From Symbiodinium natans (Eukaryota > Sar > Dinophyceae > Suessiales > Symbiodiniaceae), in contig CAJNDS010002412.1 of NCBI GenBank assembly GCA_905221605.1, positions 1,085,386 through 1,149,385 on the forward strand: 64,000 nucleotides of DNA. Direction: 5' to 3'. The notes under the pieces were generated by a model. That model ran no database searches, was not told the origin of the DNA, and worked only from the letters and a program-made list of their open reading frames with translations. This document shows, one piece after another, positions 11,405 through 21,031 of the stretch; position 1 is the first letter of the stretch; each line of letters starts with the position of its first letter. A program made the translations under genes and the position numbers.

Positions 11405-11530
11405 CACCAGACCCAGGAGAAACCATGGGAATGAAAAGGGCGCCCTTTTTGGTTTCAAAGGGGTTTATGATTATAGGGAACTTATAAAGCCCAACAAAAA
11501 TGGAAGAAAGGGCCTGCTCTGGGTCCTCGG
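11405..11530 (+). mobile_element. MITE-D copy 1
   Basis: Ends GACCCAGGAG and CTCTGGGTCC are inverted. The interior AAAGGGCGCCCTTTTT matches the copy at about 41200-41340. It lies in the intron upstream of the KAP main exon. Confidence 0.6.
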
Positions 11531-11638
11531 CGTGTAGTGTCTGTACAGTAAGCTCCAGAAAGTTGAAACATGAGTTGGTGAATTAGAGCTGGGATTCCCT
11601 TGAATACACCTTTTGGGGATATGGGGATAAGGGTGTTC

Positions 11639-11681
11639 CCTAAACCCTAAACCCTAAACCCTAAACCCTAAACCCTAAACG
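11639..11681 (+). repeat. CCCTAAA array
   Basis: Six heptamers. The GC-rich island after it (11690-11768) is open in two plus-strand frames and ends at AAAG|GTGGAG. It may be an exon, but the gene is unknown. Confidence 0.95.
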
Positions 11682-11826
11682 TAGTCGGTTCCGGAGGCCG
11701 CCCGAGCAGCGTAAGGTCCGTGAATTGCCGTGCGGGCAGCGTTGTGGATCGGCCGCGGCCAGGAAAGGTGGAGGCCTCGGACAGCAAAGTTGAAACCCTA
11801 AACCCTAAGCCCTAAACCCTAAGCCC

Positions 11827-12208
11827 ATGAAAGGTCTTGAAACTTCAGGTTTTGGGGCCTCTGCCACCGAAATCCTGCCACGGCCAAAGGAGCTGACCCG
11901 GCATCCGAACAGTCAGTAAGACAGGGATGCGGAGTGGTTTAGGGTTTAGGGTTTATAGGGTCAAGGGTTTATACATGCCAGACGAAACTGACAACACGAC
12001 AGGCATCCTTCCCAAACTTGCCCGCAAAACCACCCTTGAAATATCTGGCACGCCACAGGGCCACAACCCCCCACAATGGAGTAACCAGCTACTTTCGAAG
12101 CTTCGGGAGCCCTTCCTGATAGCATCTAAATGTCCAAAGAATTCAGAAGACACAGCGCAAGTCAGACTTCAACTGCACCGAGACTCAAGCAAACCTTACC
12201 CCTTTTGA
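11827..12208 (+). CDS. Hypothetical protein, two exons, 103 aa
   Basis: No family recognised. ATG 11827 lies directly after a CCCTAAGCC array. Exon 1 is 11827-11911 (MKGLETSGFGASATEILPRP) and exon 2 is 11982-12208 (frame ends SSKPYPF, TGA). The total of 312 nt is in phase. The 70 bp intron starts GTCAGTAAG, carries two TTTAGGG units and ends CATGCCAG. The second exon has an uninterrupted 75-codon frame. Confidence 0.48.
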
Positions 12209-12290
12209 ACCCGTGCTGAGGCAAACCTTACCCCTAAACCCTGTAAACCCAGGCAGCGGGCCAAGGCTTGCTGCAGCCCAGGACTTTCCA

Positions 12291-12381
12291 GTATACGTGG
12301 ACTGCAATACCTCAGAGATTTCTCGGGACCCCAGGCAAGGCTCTCAGTGAAACCCTAAACCTAAACCTAAAGGACCCTCAA
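12291..12381 (+). CDS. Possible exon
   Basis: After acceptor GGACTTTCCAG the frame reads YTWTAIPQRFLGTPGKALSE and stops at TGA 12381, passing through two CCTAAAC units. It may be the tail of another transcript. No family recognised. Confidence 0.25.
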
Positions 12382-12521
12382 TGAAGGCACGTTCCGCCTC
12401 GTTTTGGGCTAAGGTGTGGGGAGGGGGTTGCGGGATCCCAAATGCAACCGCACCGTGGATAATGTGGAACTCATTTGCTTATGGATCCCAGGGTCTAGGG
12501 CTGTCCAAAGCCCTGAAGGTT

Positions 12522-12880
12522 TCATTCGGGTTTTGGCGGTTGGTTTAGTGTAGGGAGTACAGTTGGAGCGGGAGTGTATAGGGCTAACCAGAAATCCCCT
12601 TCCTTGTCTTCCCCCAACTGCCCTGTATTGTGCCCTAGGGTGTCGATCTGGCCTATATAGGCGGCCAAAATCTGATAAGGGACAGCGATTTTCTTCTTCT
12701 TACGCTGGCTGCCCATGCTGGTAATGTGTTTTGTTTTGCTCGAACTCCGCAAAGACATTGAGCAGTGCGCAAGGTGTCTTTTTTGGCGATCGGGAGTCGC
12801 CTTGCCTTCCCTTTGATGAAGGAAGGTCGCCCAAAACCCCTCCCTGACGCCCGAAACCTTCTCCTTACATACTGAATTGG
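12522..12880 (-). CDS. Hypothetical protein, C-terminal region
   Basis: The minus frame is open for 168 codons (to 13028), but the upstream part is a GTGTGG-rich low-complexity translation. The downstream part is basic (QRKKKKIAVPYQILAAYIG) and looks coding, ending LNQPPKPE. No family recognised. Confidence 0.35.
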
Positions 12881-13180
12881 TGTTGGTTGGTGGTGTGGGG
12901 GTGTCGGATGCGTGTTTGGGGTGAGTTTTGTTTGCGGTGTTTGTGGCGTGGTCGGTGTGGAAGTGTGTGGTTTGGGGGGTGTGGGTAGTGCCCTCAAAGC
13001 CTCCGAGCACAGGAACCCCCCCCTCCATGTTCCCCCAAAAATGCCCTCACAAAAAATGCCAGCATCGGCGACAGTCTGCACCCTTCTGGAGGAATCAGGA
13101 TGTAAACATATGTACCACCCCGGAGAAGAAGAACAGATTCCGATGGAGCGAGCCGCGGTTCCCTTACCCTGAACTTAAGA

Positions 13181-13313
13181 GCTCTTTGAGCGCAAGCAGA
13201 AAATTGAGGAAAAGCAGCAAAGACGCAAAAGCCCTCATCCCTCAAACCAGCCTCAGCGCCCCCCTCAGCCCAAAGCGTGCCAGCAGAAACGCTATGCTTC
13301 CCTGGGCTTGTGA
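13181..13313 (+). CDS. Hypothetical protein, basic C-terminal exon
   Basis: After acceptor CTGAACTTAAG the frame reads LFERKQKIEEKQQRRKS, then a Pro/Gln-rich tail, then RYASLGL and TGA. The charged start suggests a short helix. An upstream exon may lie in 13080-13165 (HPGEEEQIPMERAAV). A 131-codon minus ORF overlaps and is considered a shadow. Confidence 0.42.
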
Positions 13314-13544
13314 GTCCTCTATGGGTGGATTCCACCTCTAACCCGCCTTGCTCAACCCGAGCATGCACCATCAGCATCATTGCAACCAAGCACCCAAATT
13401 AGCGCTGAATACAAAAGCCAAAACCTGACCCTTTTGGCCGAGGGCATTTCGTAACGATTCGCTAGAAGATCTGAAGAAGTACAAACACAAGTAGGCACGA
13501 ACATGTGAAGATGCATGCCAACATAATATGCACAAATCAGTATG

Positions 13545-13676
13545 TGTATCTCTCTCTCTCTATATATATATATACGTCCATCATATGTACATGCATGCAT
13601 GCATACATACATACGTGCATAAAATAAGACAAATAATGAATGGGTACAATATATATATATATATAGAGAGAGAGGC
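13545..13676. repeat. Microsatellites TC / TA / TGCA / TACA
   Basis: TCTCTC, TATATA, (CATG)n and (CATA)n runs. Not coding. Confidence 0.9.
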
Positions 13677-13777
13677 ATAACATATTGCAATTACATGAAA
13701 TTGAACAGCATGCAAAACAATATGATGTGGCGTATGTATATAAGCTCTAGGCCCTAAGCCCGAAGTCTTGCAAATAC

Positions 13778-13875
13778 CTTCGCCCTATACAGGCAGGAGT
13801 CATTTAGCCAAGGGACTTGCCGGACATCTGTCTGGAGATGGCAGGCGTCATCTCGCCAGTTGAAGTTCCTGGCTT
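13778..13875 (-). CDS. Exon of an unrecognised minus-strand gene
   Basis: Bounded by acceptor CCCTAAACCCTATTCCAG and donor GCGAAG|GTATTTG. The frame reads RNFNWRDDACHLQTDVRQVP and is open for 32 codons. A further minus exon with acceptor TTTGTATTCAG (CWLQ-like frame) may lie near 13370-13410. Confidence 0.45.
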
Positions 13876-14143
13876 CTGGAATAGGGTTTAGGGTTTAGGG
13901 TCTAGGGTTTAGGGTTTAGGGGAACATGTACATCCAGAGGTTGGGGAGCCTATACCTGCAAAATCGCTGTAACCTGTTGAGCTGCGCACCTGAACGCCCA
14001 ATGGCCCGATAAATCCGAAACGTCCAGACCCGAACCCCCCACCCTAGACCCTAGACACCCCGAAGCCCTATACTAGCCCTACAACGCCATAAATAGACCT
14101 CCACCCCCCCAATTAACCCCTTATTAGGGTTTGGGGTTTAGGG

Positions 14144-14359
14144 ATGCCGGGTGGACTTACGGTTTTGAAGGTGTGGCTGTGCCTGGAGTCGCCAAATGCC
14201 CGCATTCATCGCGCACGCCAGCGGAGCTGGACTTTCCTTGCTCACGGCACTGAAGAAGGGACCCTTCTAAGGGACCTTCTTTGGTGCTATCTATATAGGG
14301 CCTACTTAGGTATATACGGGGCTCCTGCGAGGGCTTTGGAGGACCTCACCGAACTCTGA
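14144..14359 (+). CDS. Hypothetical protein, 71 aa
   Basis: ATG 14144 comes immediately after a TTTGGGGTTTAGGG run. The single open frame (WLCLESPNARIHRARQRSW ... RALEDLTEL) ends at TGA 14359. The middle part (about 14262-14310) is AT-rich and may derive from a mobile element. Confidence 0.38.
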   Translation: MPGGLTVLKVWLCLESPNARIHRARQRSWTFLAHGTEEGTLLRDLLWCYLYRAYLGIYGAPARALEDLTEL

Positions 14360-14590
14360 GCCCCGGAAGCAAAACTCGAAATCTCAGCAGCCTTCTCTCC
14401 TCAATCTTTTATTTTGAGCCAGCCAAACATCCCAGAAGCCCTAGACCTCTAAAACCCCAAAGCCCCCTCTAACCTTCAAGTTGAAGGCTAACGTTGCACA
14501 AAATTCGAATTCGATGTGGGGAAGGTAGGTTGGGGGCACGGTTACGTTGGCCTCCACTCATGTAGCAGTACTCTTCTCGATGACGAACCC

Positions 14591-14681
14591 AAAGGATCCA
14601 TGTACCTAATTATATAGTATATACTTGGGCCTTAAAGGGGTTCCTATATAGTAGCTTTAGGGCCCAAGTATATACTAGGGG
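14591..14681. mobile_element. Palindromic element C, copy 2
   Basis: Same GGATCCATGTACCTA arm as copy 1, but the loop GGGCCTTAAAGGGGTTCC is the reverse complement of the other copy's loop. The right arm is truncated at about 14681. Confidence 0.75.
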
Positions 14682-14834
14682 AAAAGACTGGAGGCACATC
14701 TCTCTTCCGCGGAACCCTCCCACGGACCTTCCGCAGCCCGAGAGCCAGGGCCTCTTTTTTTGAACTTGCGTACGCGAAATCGCGCCAGTGCCTTCCGCGA
14801 AGGTTGCTTGCAGTCTGATATCAGAGCATCCAAA

Positions 14835-15175
14835 GCATGCAAATATTGCATACATTTGCGTATGTGTGTGCAATTTTTGCCTACAAAGGCCCGTTCCTGG
14901 GCAACGTTAGCAAAATTTGCACACAGAGGTTCGAGGCTAGGTTCCATGGAATTGGAAGGTTGCAGAATCACGCGAAATCACGCGGAATTCCGTCAACGTA
15001 TAGAGATTTTATAGGGAACCCAACACGAAATCACGCAAAATCACGCCGAATCACGAGGAATCCCGTGAAATCCCATCGACTTAATTGAGCGCGGTCAAAT
15101 TTTGCATACATGAGCGACGTTGGCAAAATTTGCATACATTGCAATGTTTGCCTTATTTGCATACACGGACGCCCG
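14835..15175. repeat. Diverged minisatellites (about 27 bp and 9-11 bp units)
   Basis: Units like AAAATTTGCATACAT with GACGTTGGC recur at 14845-14935 and 15097-15170. Between them, AATCACGCG-type 9-11 bp units repeat (14968-15075). ORFs on both strands (for example minus 14675-14971, repeating ANFANVA) cross these repeats, so their coding status is doubtful. Confidence 0.6.
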
Positions 15176-15177
15176 AT

Positions 15178-15667
15178 ATGATGCTTCAAATCGTCGGGTT
15201 GAAGAGGTCAGGGCAGAGTTTCCGCGAGAAGTTGCTTCCACGAATCCTTTTAAGCATGGTTCCGCGCCCACAGCGTGGACCTCGTCCTGCGAGCGCCGAT
15301 CCAAGAAATATGTCTTAAACCCAAAGCAACTCTATTTCAACGTCTGCAGAACCGCGCAGCTCTTTAGGACAATAATACATACATGTGAGAATTACTTCAG
15401 CCGTGGACCGAGAACAGGCATGTAAGAGATGGGGTCTGTAAACCCACATTAAAAATTCCAGAAAAAAAAACCTTGCGACCGAAGGCAGGCAGGGCGCGCA
15501 TGGGAAACAATAACGGCGAAGAGGGCGGCCGGGAAGGGATCTCAGAGGATGCAGCCACAGTTCCTGACTGCCCGCCAGAGCCGGAGCCTTGGATTTTGGG
15601 CACACAAACTGAAGATTTACTTGCTGATTGTCTTAGAGAATTGGGAACCCCATTTTTTCCCGTATAG
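15178..15667 (+). CDS. Hypothetical protein(s)
   Basis: A plus frame is open to TAA 15425 (RRVEEVRAEFPREVASTNPF ... NYFSRGPRTGM). A second frame starts at ATG 15500 (MGNNNGEEGGREGISEDAAT ... GTQTEDLLADCLRELG) and stops at 15667, acidic and coding-like. They may be two exons of one gene or two ORFs. A 96-codon minus frame (15315-15605) overlaps. Confidence 0.4.
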
Positions 15668-15825
15668 GGGATGTAGGGCACCGAATCCCCTTGCCAAGAA
15701 TCAGTAAGCGAAGGCTCCTGGTTCTTGTCTTACACGCACTTCGACTTTCTACGCAGGCTCTTTGAAACTGAAGCTGCTGGAGCATTCTCATGTGGATCCC
15801 CGCCGATCCGCTGCACCCCAATCCT

Positions 15826-15896
15826 CCCTAAACCCTAAACCCTAAACAAACCCTAAACCCTAAACCCTATAAACCCTAAACCCTAAACCCCAATAA
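15826..15896 (+). repeat. CCCTAAA array
   Basis: About nine units ending CCCCAATAACCCCACAG, which looks like a 3' splice site for the island at 15905-15958. Confidence 0.95.
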
Positions 15897-15960
15897 CCCC
15901 ACAGCTGAACTCGGCCGAGCGCCTCGGTGTTCTGCCTCCACGCTGCAGCCATAAAGCAGT

Positions 15961-16072
15961 TCCTTGGGGACGAAATGAACCCTAAAATTGGGTCATATAT
16001 CCCCTGTACTACTATAATTTAATTCCTATTAAGGTCTATGAACCCTAAACCCTTCTAAGGTTCGTTTAGTGT
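15961..16072 (+). mobile_element. MITE-A copy with splice-like ends
   Basis: The element ends CCTTGGGGAC / GTGTCCCCAG are inverted. GTTCCT lies on both sides (15959 and 16073), as a target-site duplication would. The island 15905-15958 (open 18 codons after a CCCACAG acceptor) ends exactly at GTTCCTTGGGG, and the element ends in AG, so the copy has GT...AG boundaries. Confidence 0.7.
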
Positions 16073-16080
16073 CCCCAGGT

Positions 16081-16289
16081 TCCTGATCATACGCATAGCC
16101 GGGGTGGAGGAAGGCCCAGGGCTTAGATTTCAAGGGCCCGTCTGGCTTGGCATGTGGGGGTTGCACACGAGAGAGACTTCACTTGAGCTGCAATATCGAG
16201 GTTCAGCTTACCCAAAGGCTCCAATATCGTTCATTTTGGGGTTAGTTATAGGGGATTCTAGCATGCTACCCCGAAAAGGTACTACATAA
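16081..16289 (+). CDS. Hypothetical protein
   Basis: Open for 68 codons directly after MITE-A (IRIAGVEEGPGLRFQGPVWL ... MLPRKGTT, TAA 16289). An internal ATG is at 16148. A joint with the island before MITE-A is not in phase with the simplest splice, so the 5' structure is unresolved. Confidence 0.4.
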
Positions 16290-16404
16290 GAGCCTTTGGG
16301 TAGTGTAGATCCTGTGGCTTTGGAGAAATGTGATTGAGAAATTACACCAGCGAAGACGCCAAACAGGCAAGAGCGGAATGGTGCCGAGGGTTTTTCATTG
16401 ACGG

Positions 16405-16705
16405 CCCAGAGTCCATACTGCAGCCGAGGATATTTTTCTGTGACGGCCGAAGCAAAGGCCCAGATTCCGTACTGCAGCGTGGGGCTAAGGCGGGACGCGA
16501 ACGCCGACAGTCCGTACTGCAGCTTAGGATAATTTCGGTGACGGCGGAGTCAGTACTGCAGCTGGGCCATGCTCGCTCTCGCTTTTACCTGCTCGGATAA
16601 AGCTGGCTCAGCAGGGAAAACCATCGGATCAGAATTGCTCAGCAAGGAAATCCATCTGATCAGAGAACTGCTCAGCAGGGAAATTCATCGGATCAAAGTT
16701 GCTTA
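16405..16705 (+). repeat. Two adjacent tandem repeats
   Basis: 16405-16562: diverged 45-50 bp units containing GTCCRTACTGCAGC four times. 16606-16703: three units of 31-33 bp starting GCTCAGCARGGAAA and containing ATCGGATCA. An 88-codon ORF crosses them and is not called. Confidence 0.75.
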
Positions 16706-17360
16706 ACCCGCACCGCAACACCCAGGATTTGCAGGTGATTTTGTGGGCTAAGGCGGGAAGCAAAGGCCCAGAGTCCATAAACTAAACCCTTGCAAGCACT
16801 CGTGCATGTCGCCGATTCTCTATGTTTCTCGGCTGGAGCAAATGAGCATCAGAACACTTTCTACTTACGAGTAGGGTAATTGGGGATTAGGGTGTCCTAA
16901 CTCAATGCCGACTAGTTAACATTATTAGAGACCTCAAGCGCGTTGTTGTCACCCGGTGCCGCATGCCGGGGCGTGGCCCAGGGCCTGACCAGGCCGGGCT
17001 CACCCGTTTTTCACAAAACAACATTTTACGAGTTACGGCATTGGGTTGAGGACATAGTTTGTATCTAGTTTCAGAAGAGCCCCCCCTGCCCAGGCCGAGC
17101 TAGATGAATGAAGGACTCTGGATGAAGTTACAAGATGGCAAAACACGAGTACAACATGATGGCCTGGGCTAGAGGGAACCCCAGGCCCAGGTGTGAGCCC
17201 CTATTGGGACTCGGGAAAAATATACTGAGCCGAAAAAGGCCCGTTTTTGACGTAAGCAACAGGAGCATCAGCTTCATCGGCATCATCACATCCCCCTCTC
17301 CCGGCTGGATGTAGCATGTGCGTGACTGACCTCACGACGGTCCAGGCATGGCCTGGAAGT

Positions 17361-17549
17361 TCAGGTGTCATTCACAAGGCCAATACTCGCACGGGCGAAA
17401 AACTGAAACTTGGAACGTCTCCACACAGGGTCCCGAGTACCGAGCCAAGTTGAAAAGCGCTCACGGCATCCAGTAGGACAGACATCTTTGAGGAGTGGAA
17501 CCTGATTGATTGCACTGCTGAGGGGCCTGCGGGCCCTACGCACTCGCAC
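17361..17549 (-). CDS. Possible minus-strand exon
   Basis: Open for 62 codons (PLLKDVCPTGCRERFSTWLG ... ASIGLVNDT). The plus strand also has coding-like frames here (EYRAKLKSAHGI; EWNLIDCTAEGPAG), so strand is undecided. The 300 bp before it show nothing else. Confidence 0.28.
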   Translation of the reverse strand: MRVRRARRPLSSAINQVPLLKDVCPTGCRERFSTWLGTRDPVWRRSKFQFFARASIGLVNDT

Positions 17550-17619
17550 GGGCTCCTGCTGGCCTTACGGGCCCGAACTTGAAGCCCCTTTGAAACCTGG
17601 GAGCCTTTTCTTTCAACAG

Positions 17620-18730
17620 GCTTGTAGGAGCGTGCCCCCAGCCCTGTGCGTAAGCCTCGAATATACCCTGAACCCTAAACCCTAGGCCCTAAACCCTGGA
17701 CTCGGTTGAGGGTTCAGGGTTTAAGCCAAAGTTTAGGCCCTAAACCCTAATCCAAAAACCCTACACCCTAAGCCTCCAAAACCCTGAGGATCGCACGATT
17801 GAATCGAGCTCTGGCGACTCTTCCTCCGCCCACATCATCGACAAGGAGAGAAGGCTTGGCAAGGTTGAGGCTTGTAGGGGGCTAGATGGTTGTGGTGCAG
17901 GGTACCTAGGGTTTAGGGTTTAGGCAAAGGGTTTGCTGCTATCTTTCCTCTAGGACTCTGTGGTGGGTTGAGGTACGACGAGGAAATGAAAAAAAGTGGT
18001 GGCCGAGTGCCTGGCTCGAGGTTGTTGAGGGCTTCAGCTGCTCAACTCGTTGAGCTACTGTTGGTTCTCAAGTTCCAGAGCCCGGGTTTTAAGTAGCGGC
18101 GCTTTCGACTGATCTGGCTAACTTTGATATTCCCACCCTAAACCCTAAACCCTAAACCCTAAATTCAAACCCTAAACCCTAAACCCTAAATCCTAAACCC
18201 TAAACCCAAAACCCTAAACCCTAAACCCTAAACCCTCACAGCAGCTAGGATCGGTCCTCCAGGGCCCTTCGGACACGCTCCGAGAATGTTTCGCTCCTTG
18301 GGTGGAGAGATGGGTGGCTTGCATTGGGTTTAGGGTTTAGGGTTTAGGGTTTAGGGTTTAGGGTTAGGGTTAGGGGTTTAGGGTTTAGGGTTTAGGGTTT
18401 AGGGTTTAGGGTTTAGGGTTTAGGGTTTAGGGTTTAGGGTTTAGGGTTTAGGGTTTAGGGTTTAATCCGAGCACCTTTAAAGAGTTTTTTTTCGGCCGGA
18501 AGCCCGCCGGAAGACTACTTTCCATTAGGGTGGATTTCGTATGGGGATAGCCCCCCACATTTAAAGGACATTTTTTGGGGTGTTCAAAAATCTGTCGGCA
18601 GGCTTCTTGTTTTGCTTGCGGAGATGCGAAGCTACAGCACCTCAGAGATCTGCAGCCTACTGTGTTTAATAGAGAATCAATGCAGGGCCATGGTCCAATT
18701 ATTGCGGAACCCTGCCTTCCTTATTGCGGT

Positions 18731-18778
<48 letters not shown>

Positions 18779-19103
18779 CGGGGGCCCCCAATTAAACAGG
18801 TGCTCGGATTAGGGTTTAGGGTTTAGGGTTTCGGGTTTCGGGTTTTTGCATTGGGTTTTGTGGCCCGAAATTCCAAAGCAATCGACAAAAAGCGGCGCGG
18901 AGCAAACACGAGCTCTCTCCCTCTCCCGCAGTGGACACCCGAAATGCATGGAGCTGCAGCTTGCTGATCCTGGTCTTCTTCTTGAGTTTGGACTGGGGCG
19001 TCACGAAGGCAGCCCTCGAAATCGATTAGCAGACCAAGCATCGAAACCGCAAGAACCCCCAAACACTTCTCAGCTTGGAGGTCCGCGAAACCATCAGCCC
19101 TGA
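17620..19103 (+). CDS. Hypothetical protein, four exons, C-terminal
   Basis: No family recognised. Exons 17620-17649 (acceptor TTTTCTTTCAACAG, donor TGC|GTAAGCC), 17789-17863 (DRTIESSSGDSSSAHIIDKE), 18242-18327 (SDTLRECFAPWVERWVACI) and 18932-19103 (acceptor CTCCCTCTCCCGCAG) join in one phase with no forced choice, and end at TGA. Exon 18242 starts after CCCTAAACCCTCACAG and stops at GG|GTTTAGGG. Intron 18328-18931 begins with about 19 TTTAGGG units and contains MITE-N. The final exon has 57 open codons (PKCMELQLADPGLLLEFGLG). Confidence 0.6.
18122..18236 (+). repeat. CCCTAAA array (C-strand)
   Basis: About 15 units at the 3' end of an intron, ending next to acceptor CTCACAG (18241). Confidence 0.95.
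18328..18463 (+). repeat. TTTAGGG array (G-strand)
   Basis: About 19 units beginning exactly at the predicted donor GTTTAGGG (18328). Interrupted at 18464 by MITE-N and resumed at about 18810-18840. Confidence 0.95.
18464..18810. mobile_element. MITE-N inserted in a TTTAGGG array
   Basis: Inverted ends ATCCGAGCACCT / AGGTGCTCGGAT flank about 345 bp. The element sits between ...GGGTTTA and TAGGGTTTAGGG, giving a TA target duplication inside a telomere-type unit, as for Tc1/mariner-type elements. It contains a G run of about 50 bp (18729-18778). Frames through it (66-83 codons) run into the G tract. Confidence 0.8.
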
Positions 19104-19115
19104 AAAACTTGGTAG

Positions 19116-19212
19116 CCCAGCAACCATATTACAATAAGGGTACCGTTTTGTGGGTTACTTTATATCACAACTTTGAACCAAAAAGGGGGAAGTACCACTG
19201 GGCTACCAAGAA
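19116..19212. mobile_element. MITE-H copy 1
   Basis: Inverted ends CTTGGTAGCCCAG / CTGGGCTACCAAG with core ACCATATTACAATAAGGGTAC. A second copy is at 58037. Confidence 0.75.
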
Positions 19213-19281
19213 AACGAACACCCGAAAGCAGACCCTCAGGTCCACAAGGGGGCGACCATCAATATCGCCACGTGGCTCCTC

Positions 19282-19512
19282 TTGCCGCTGCCGGTTGAGA
19301 TAGCCTTGGGGTGCGGATCTTCAGGTTTCAAGTTGCAAGGAAGATCATGCACGCGATGCACGGCCAGCTGCGGTCATGATCGCAATCGTAAAATGCACAC
19401 GCGCAAGCACACACGGAGGGGACTCCAGGGGAAGCTCCAAACCCGAAGAGGCTCTAACCCCCCCCCTCTTCCTGAAAGGCCGACAAAGCAGCGGATCTTT
19501 GCTTCGTGGTAG
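19282..19512 (+). CDS. Possible ORF, basic
   Basis: Open for 76 codons (ending PERPTKQRIFASW), Lys/Arg-rich in the middle. No splice support was seen. The stretch 19513-19778 shows nothing recognisable. Confidence 0.25.
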   Translation: MPLPVEIALGCGSSGFKLQGRSCTRCTASCGHDRNRKMHTRKHTRRGLQGKLQTRRGSNPPPLPERPTKQRIFASW

Positions 19513-19778
19513 GCATCTTCCACGATACTGATGTTAACATTCAGGATCACCTGAGCAGTGAAGGAACGCCCTACTTATTGGGCAAAAAAAGCCGCGTATC
19601 TCTTGTTGGAGGGGGGTCCGTTTATAAGGAGTTTCAAATTTCATATTTCGGCTTATAACGAGGGGACGCCGCTTTAGCATTGGTCTTGAACCTCAGGTGT
19701 CTGAAGCTCAGAGTACCTCATGGCAATTGCGGGTGCTGCAGTTAGCTGCGTTTCGCTTTTCCGAAGTGTTGCGATATT

Positions 19779-20035
19779 TCAGCCGCCCCGGTTGGTGCTG
19801 CTGCAGGCTCTAAAGCGTGGAAGGCATGTACTCTTGGCGTGAAGCCCACAGCTTCTTTCCACCGACACGAACGAATGGATAATAGGATGAAGGGGCGTAA
19901 GGGTAGCTAGCAGCTTCCCTGAGACCAAACCTCTCGATGCCATGGGAGCCACGTAGATGGCAAAGAAGATGAAGATGTACAGATAAGCCTGCGCGTCTGA
20001 AAAAAGTTCTAAAGGGGACAAATCTGGGCCTCTCA
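19779..20035 (-). CDS. Hypothetical membrane-segment exon
   Basis: The minus frame is open for at least 80 codons and includes one hydrophobic helix (AYLYIFIFFAIYVAPMA), then LVSGKLLATLTPLHP and a Cys-containing tail ending TNRGG. A possible acceptor CTTCAAGCCTGTAG lies just upstream. No family recognised. Confidence 0.45.
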
Positions 20036-20097
20036 GCGAGCTACAGGCTTGAAGTACGTACCTCTCTAGAATCTAGAATGACCTCGCCGTTAAGTAC

Positions 20098-20302
20098 ATG
20101 CTTCCTCCCCGAAGAATTCTGGAAGAGACTTTTCTGGAGGTCCCCGGTACTAGCACTTCCAGGCGACATTCAGGCCTCACAAAATCTGCACGCCCTAAAT
20201 CCCCTGAAACCCCCCTAAGCCCTAACCCCCTGAACCCCCCTAAGCCACTTCATCCGCTTTTTTGTTGCATTCTTGCGAGGCCTAGGAGCCCGCTGACCCA
20301 AG
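20098..20302 (+). CDS. Hypothetical protein, first exon
   Basis: ATG 20098 gives 68 codons (MLPPRRILEETFLEVPGTST) to the consensus donor CCAAG|GTGAGG. The Pro-rich part (SPETPLSPNPLNPPKPLHP) is encoded by decayed CCCTAA-type repeats, so repeat DNA may have become coding. A later exon may follow acceptor CAGCCTGCAG at about 20520. Confidence 0.42.
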
Positions 20303-20609
20303 GTGAGGCCCAAGTCAACTTTACCCAAGTCTTACTTGGGTCTTGTTTTGCGGTTTTGGGGTTTAGGTTTTTTCTGCCACCCGCCATGCAAGCAGGGGTA
20401 TTGTTTGGGGCTTCGGGAAAAGTGGAGAGTGGGGGGGGGGGGGGGGGGGGAACCCCAAAATCCCCAAGTCAAAGCTCAACCCGAAAACCCCTTAAGGGTC
20501 CCGTAAGCTCAGCCTGCAGCAAGAAGCCACCCACCGAGCGGATCTCCCCTTGGGCTGGCGACTTGCTTTTAATTTGTTTTGTTCTTCTTTTCTCTCAGGA
20601 CTTCGGGTA

Positions 20610-20705
20610 TAGCCCTAAACCCTAAACCCTAAACCCTAAACCCTAAACCCTAAACCCTAAACCCTAAACCCTAAACCCTAAACCCTAAACCCTAAACCCT
20701 AAACC
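20610..20705 (+). repeat. CCCTAAA array (about 13 units)
   Basis: Perfect heptamers, followed by a run of decayed G-type repeats to about 20830. Confidence 0.95.
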
Positions 20706-21031
20706 AATATGTTTTTGTTTCAGGGCTTCGGGTTTAGTAAGGGTTTCGGGCTTTAAGGATGGCCAGGCCTTGGTTGGGGGGGGCTGCTCTTGGCTTCAGG
20801 ATTGGATGACATCATGAGAGTTGAGGGTTCGGGGTTCATCCTTGCCTCCCTCAGCCCTAAACCCTAAACCCCAAACCCTACACCCTAAACCGTGTTTTTG
20901 TTCTTTCCGAATTTCCTAAACCCTAAACCCTAAGCACTAGGGATCCTCAGAGTTCAGGGGGCTTTTTTGGTGTAGACAAATCCTAAACCCGACATGCTGA
21001 ACCCTGAGCCCCCCCACACCCTCAGGTGCTC

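Noticed and set aside
16405-16705. CRISPR-like regular repeats
   Set aside because: Repeats are diverged, spacer lengths vary, and there are only three to four units in eukaryotic DNA. Ordinary minisatellites.
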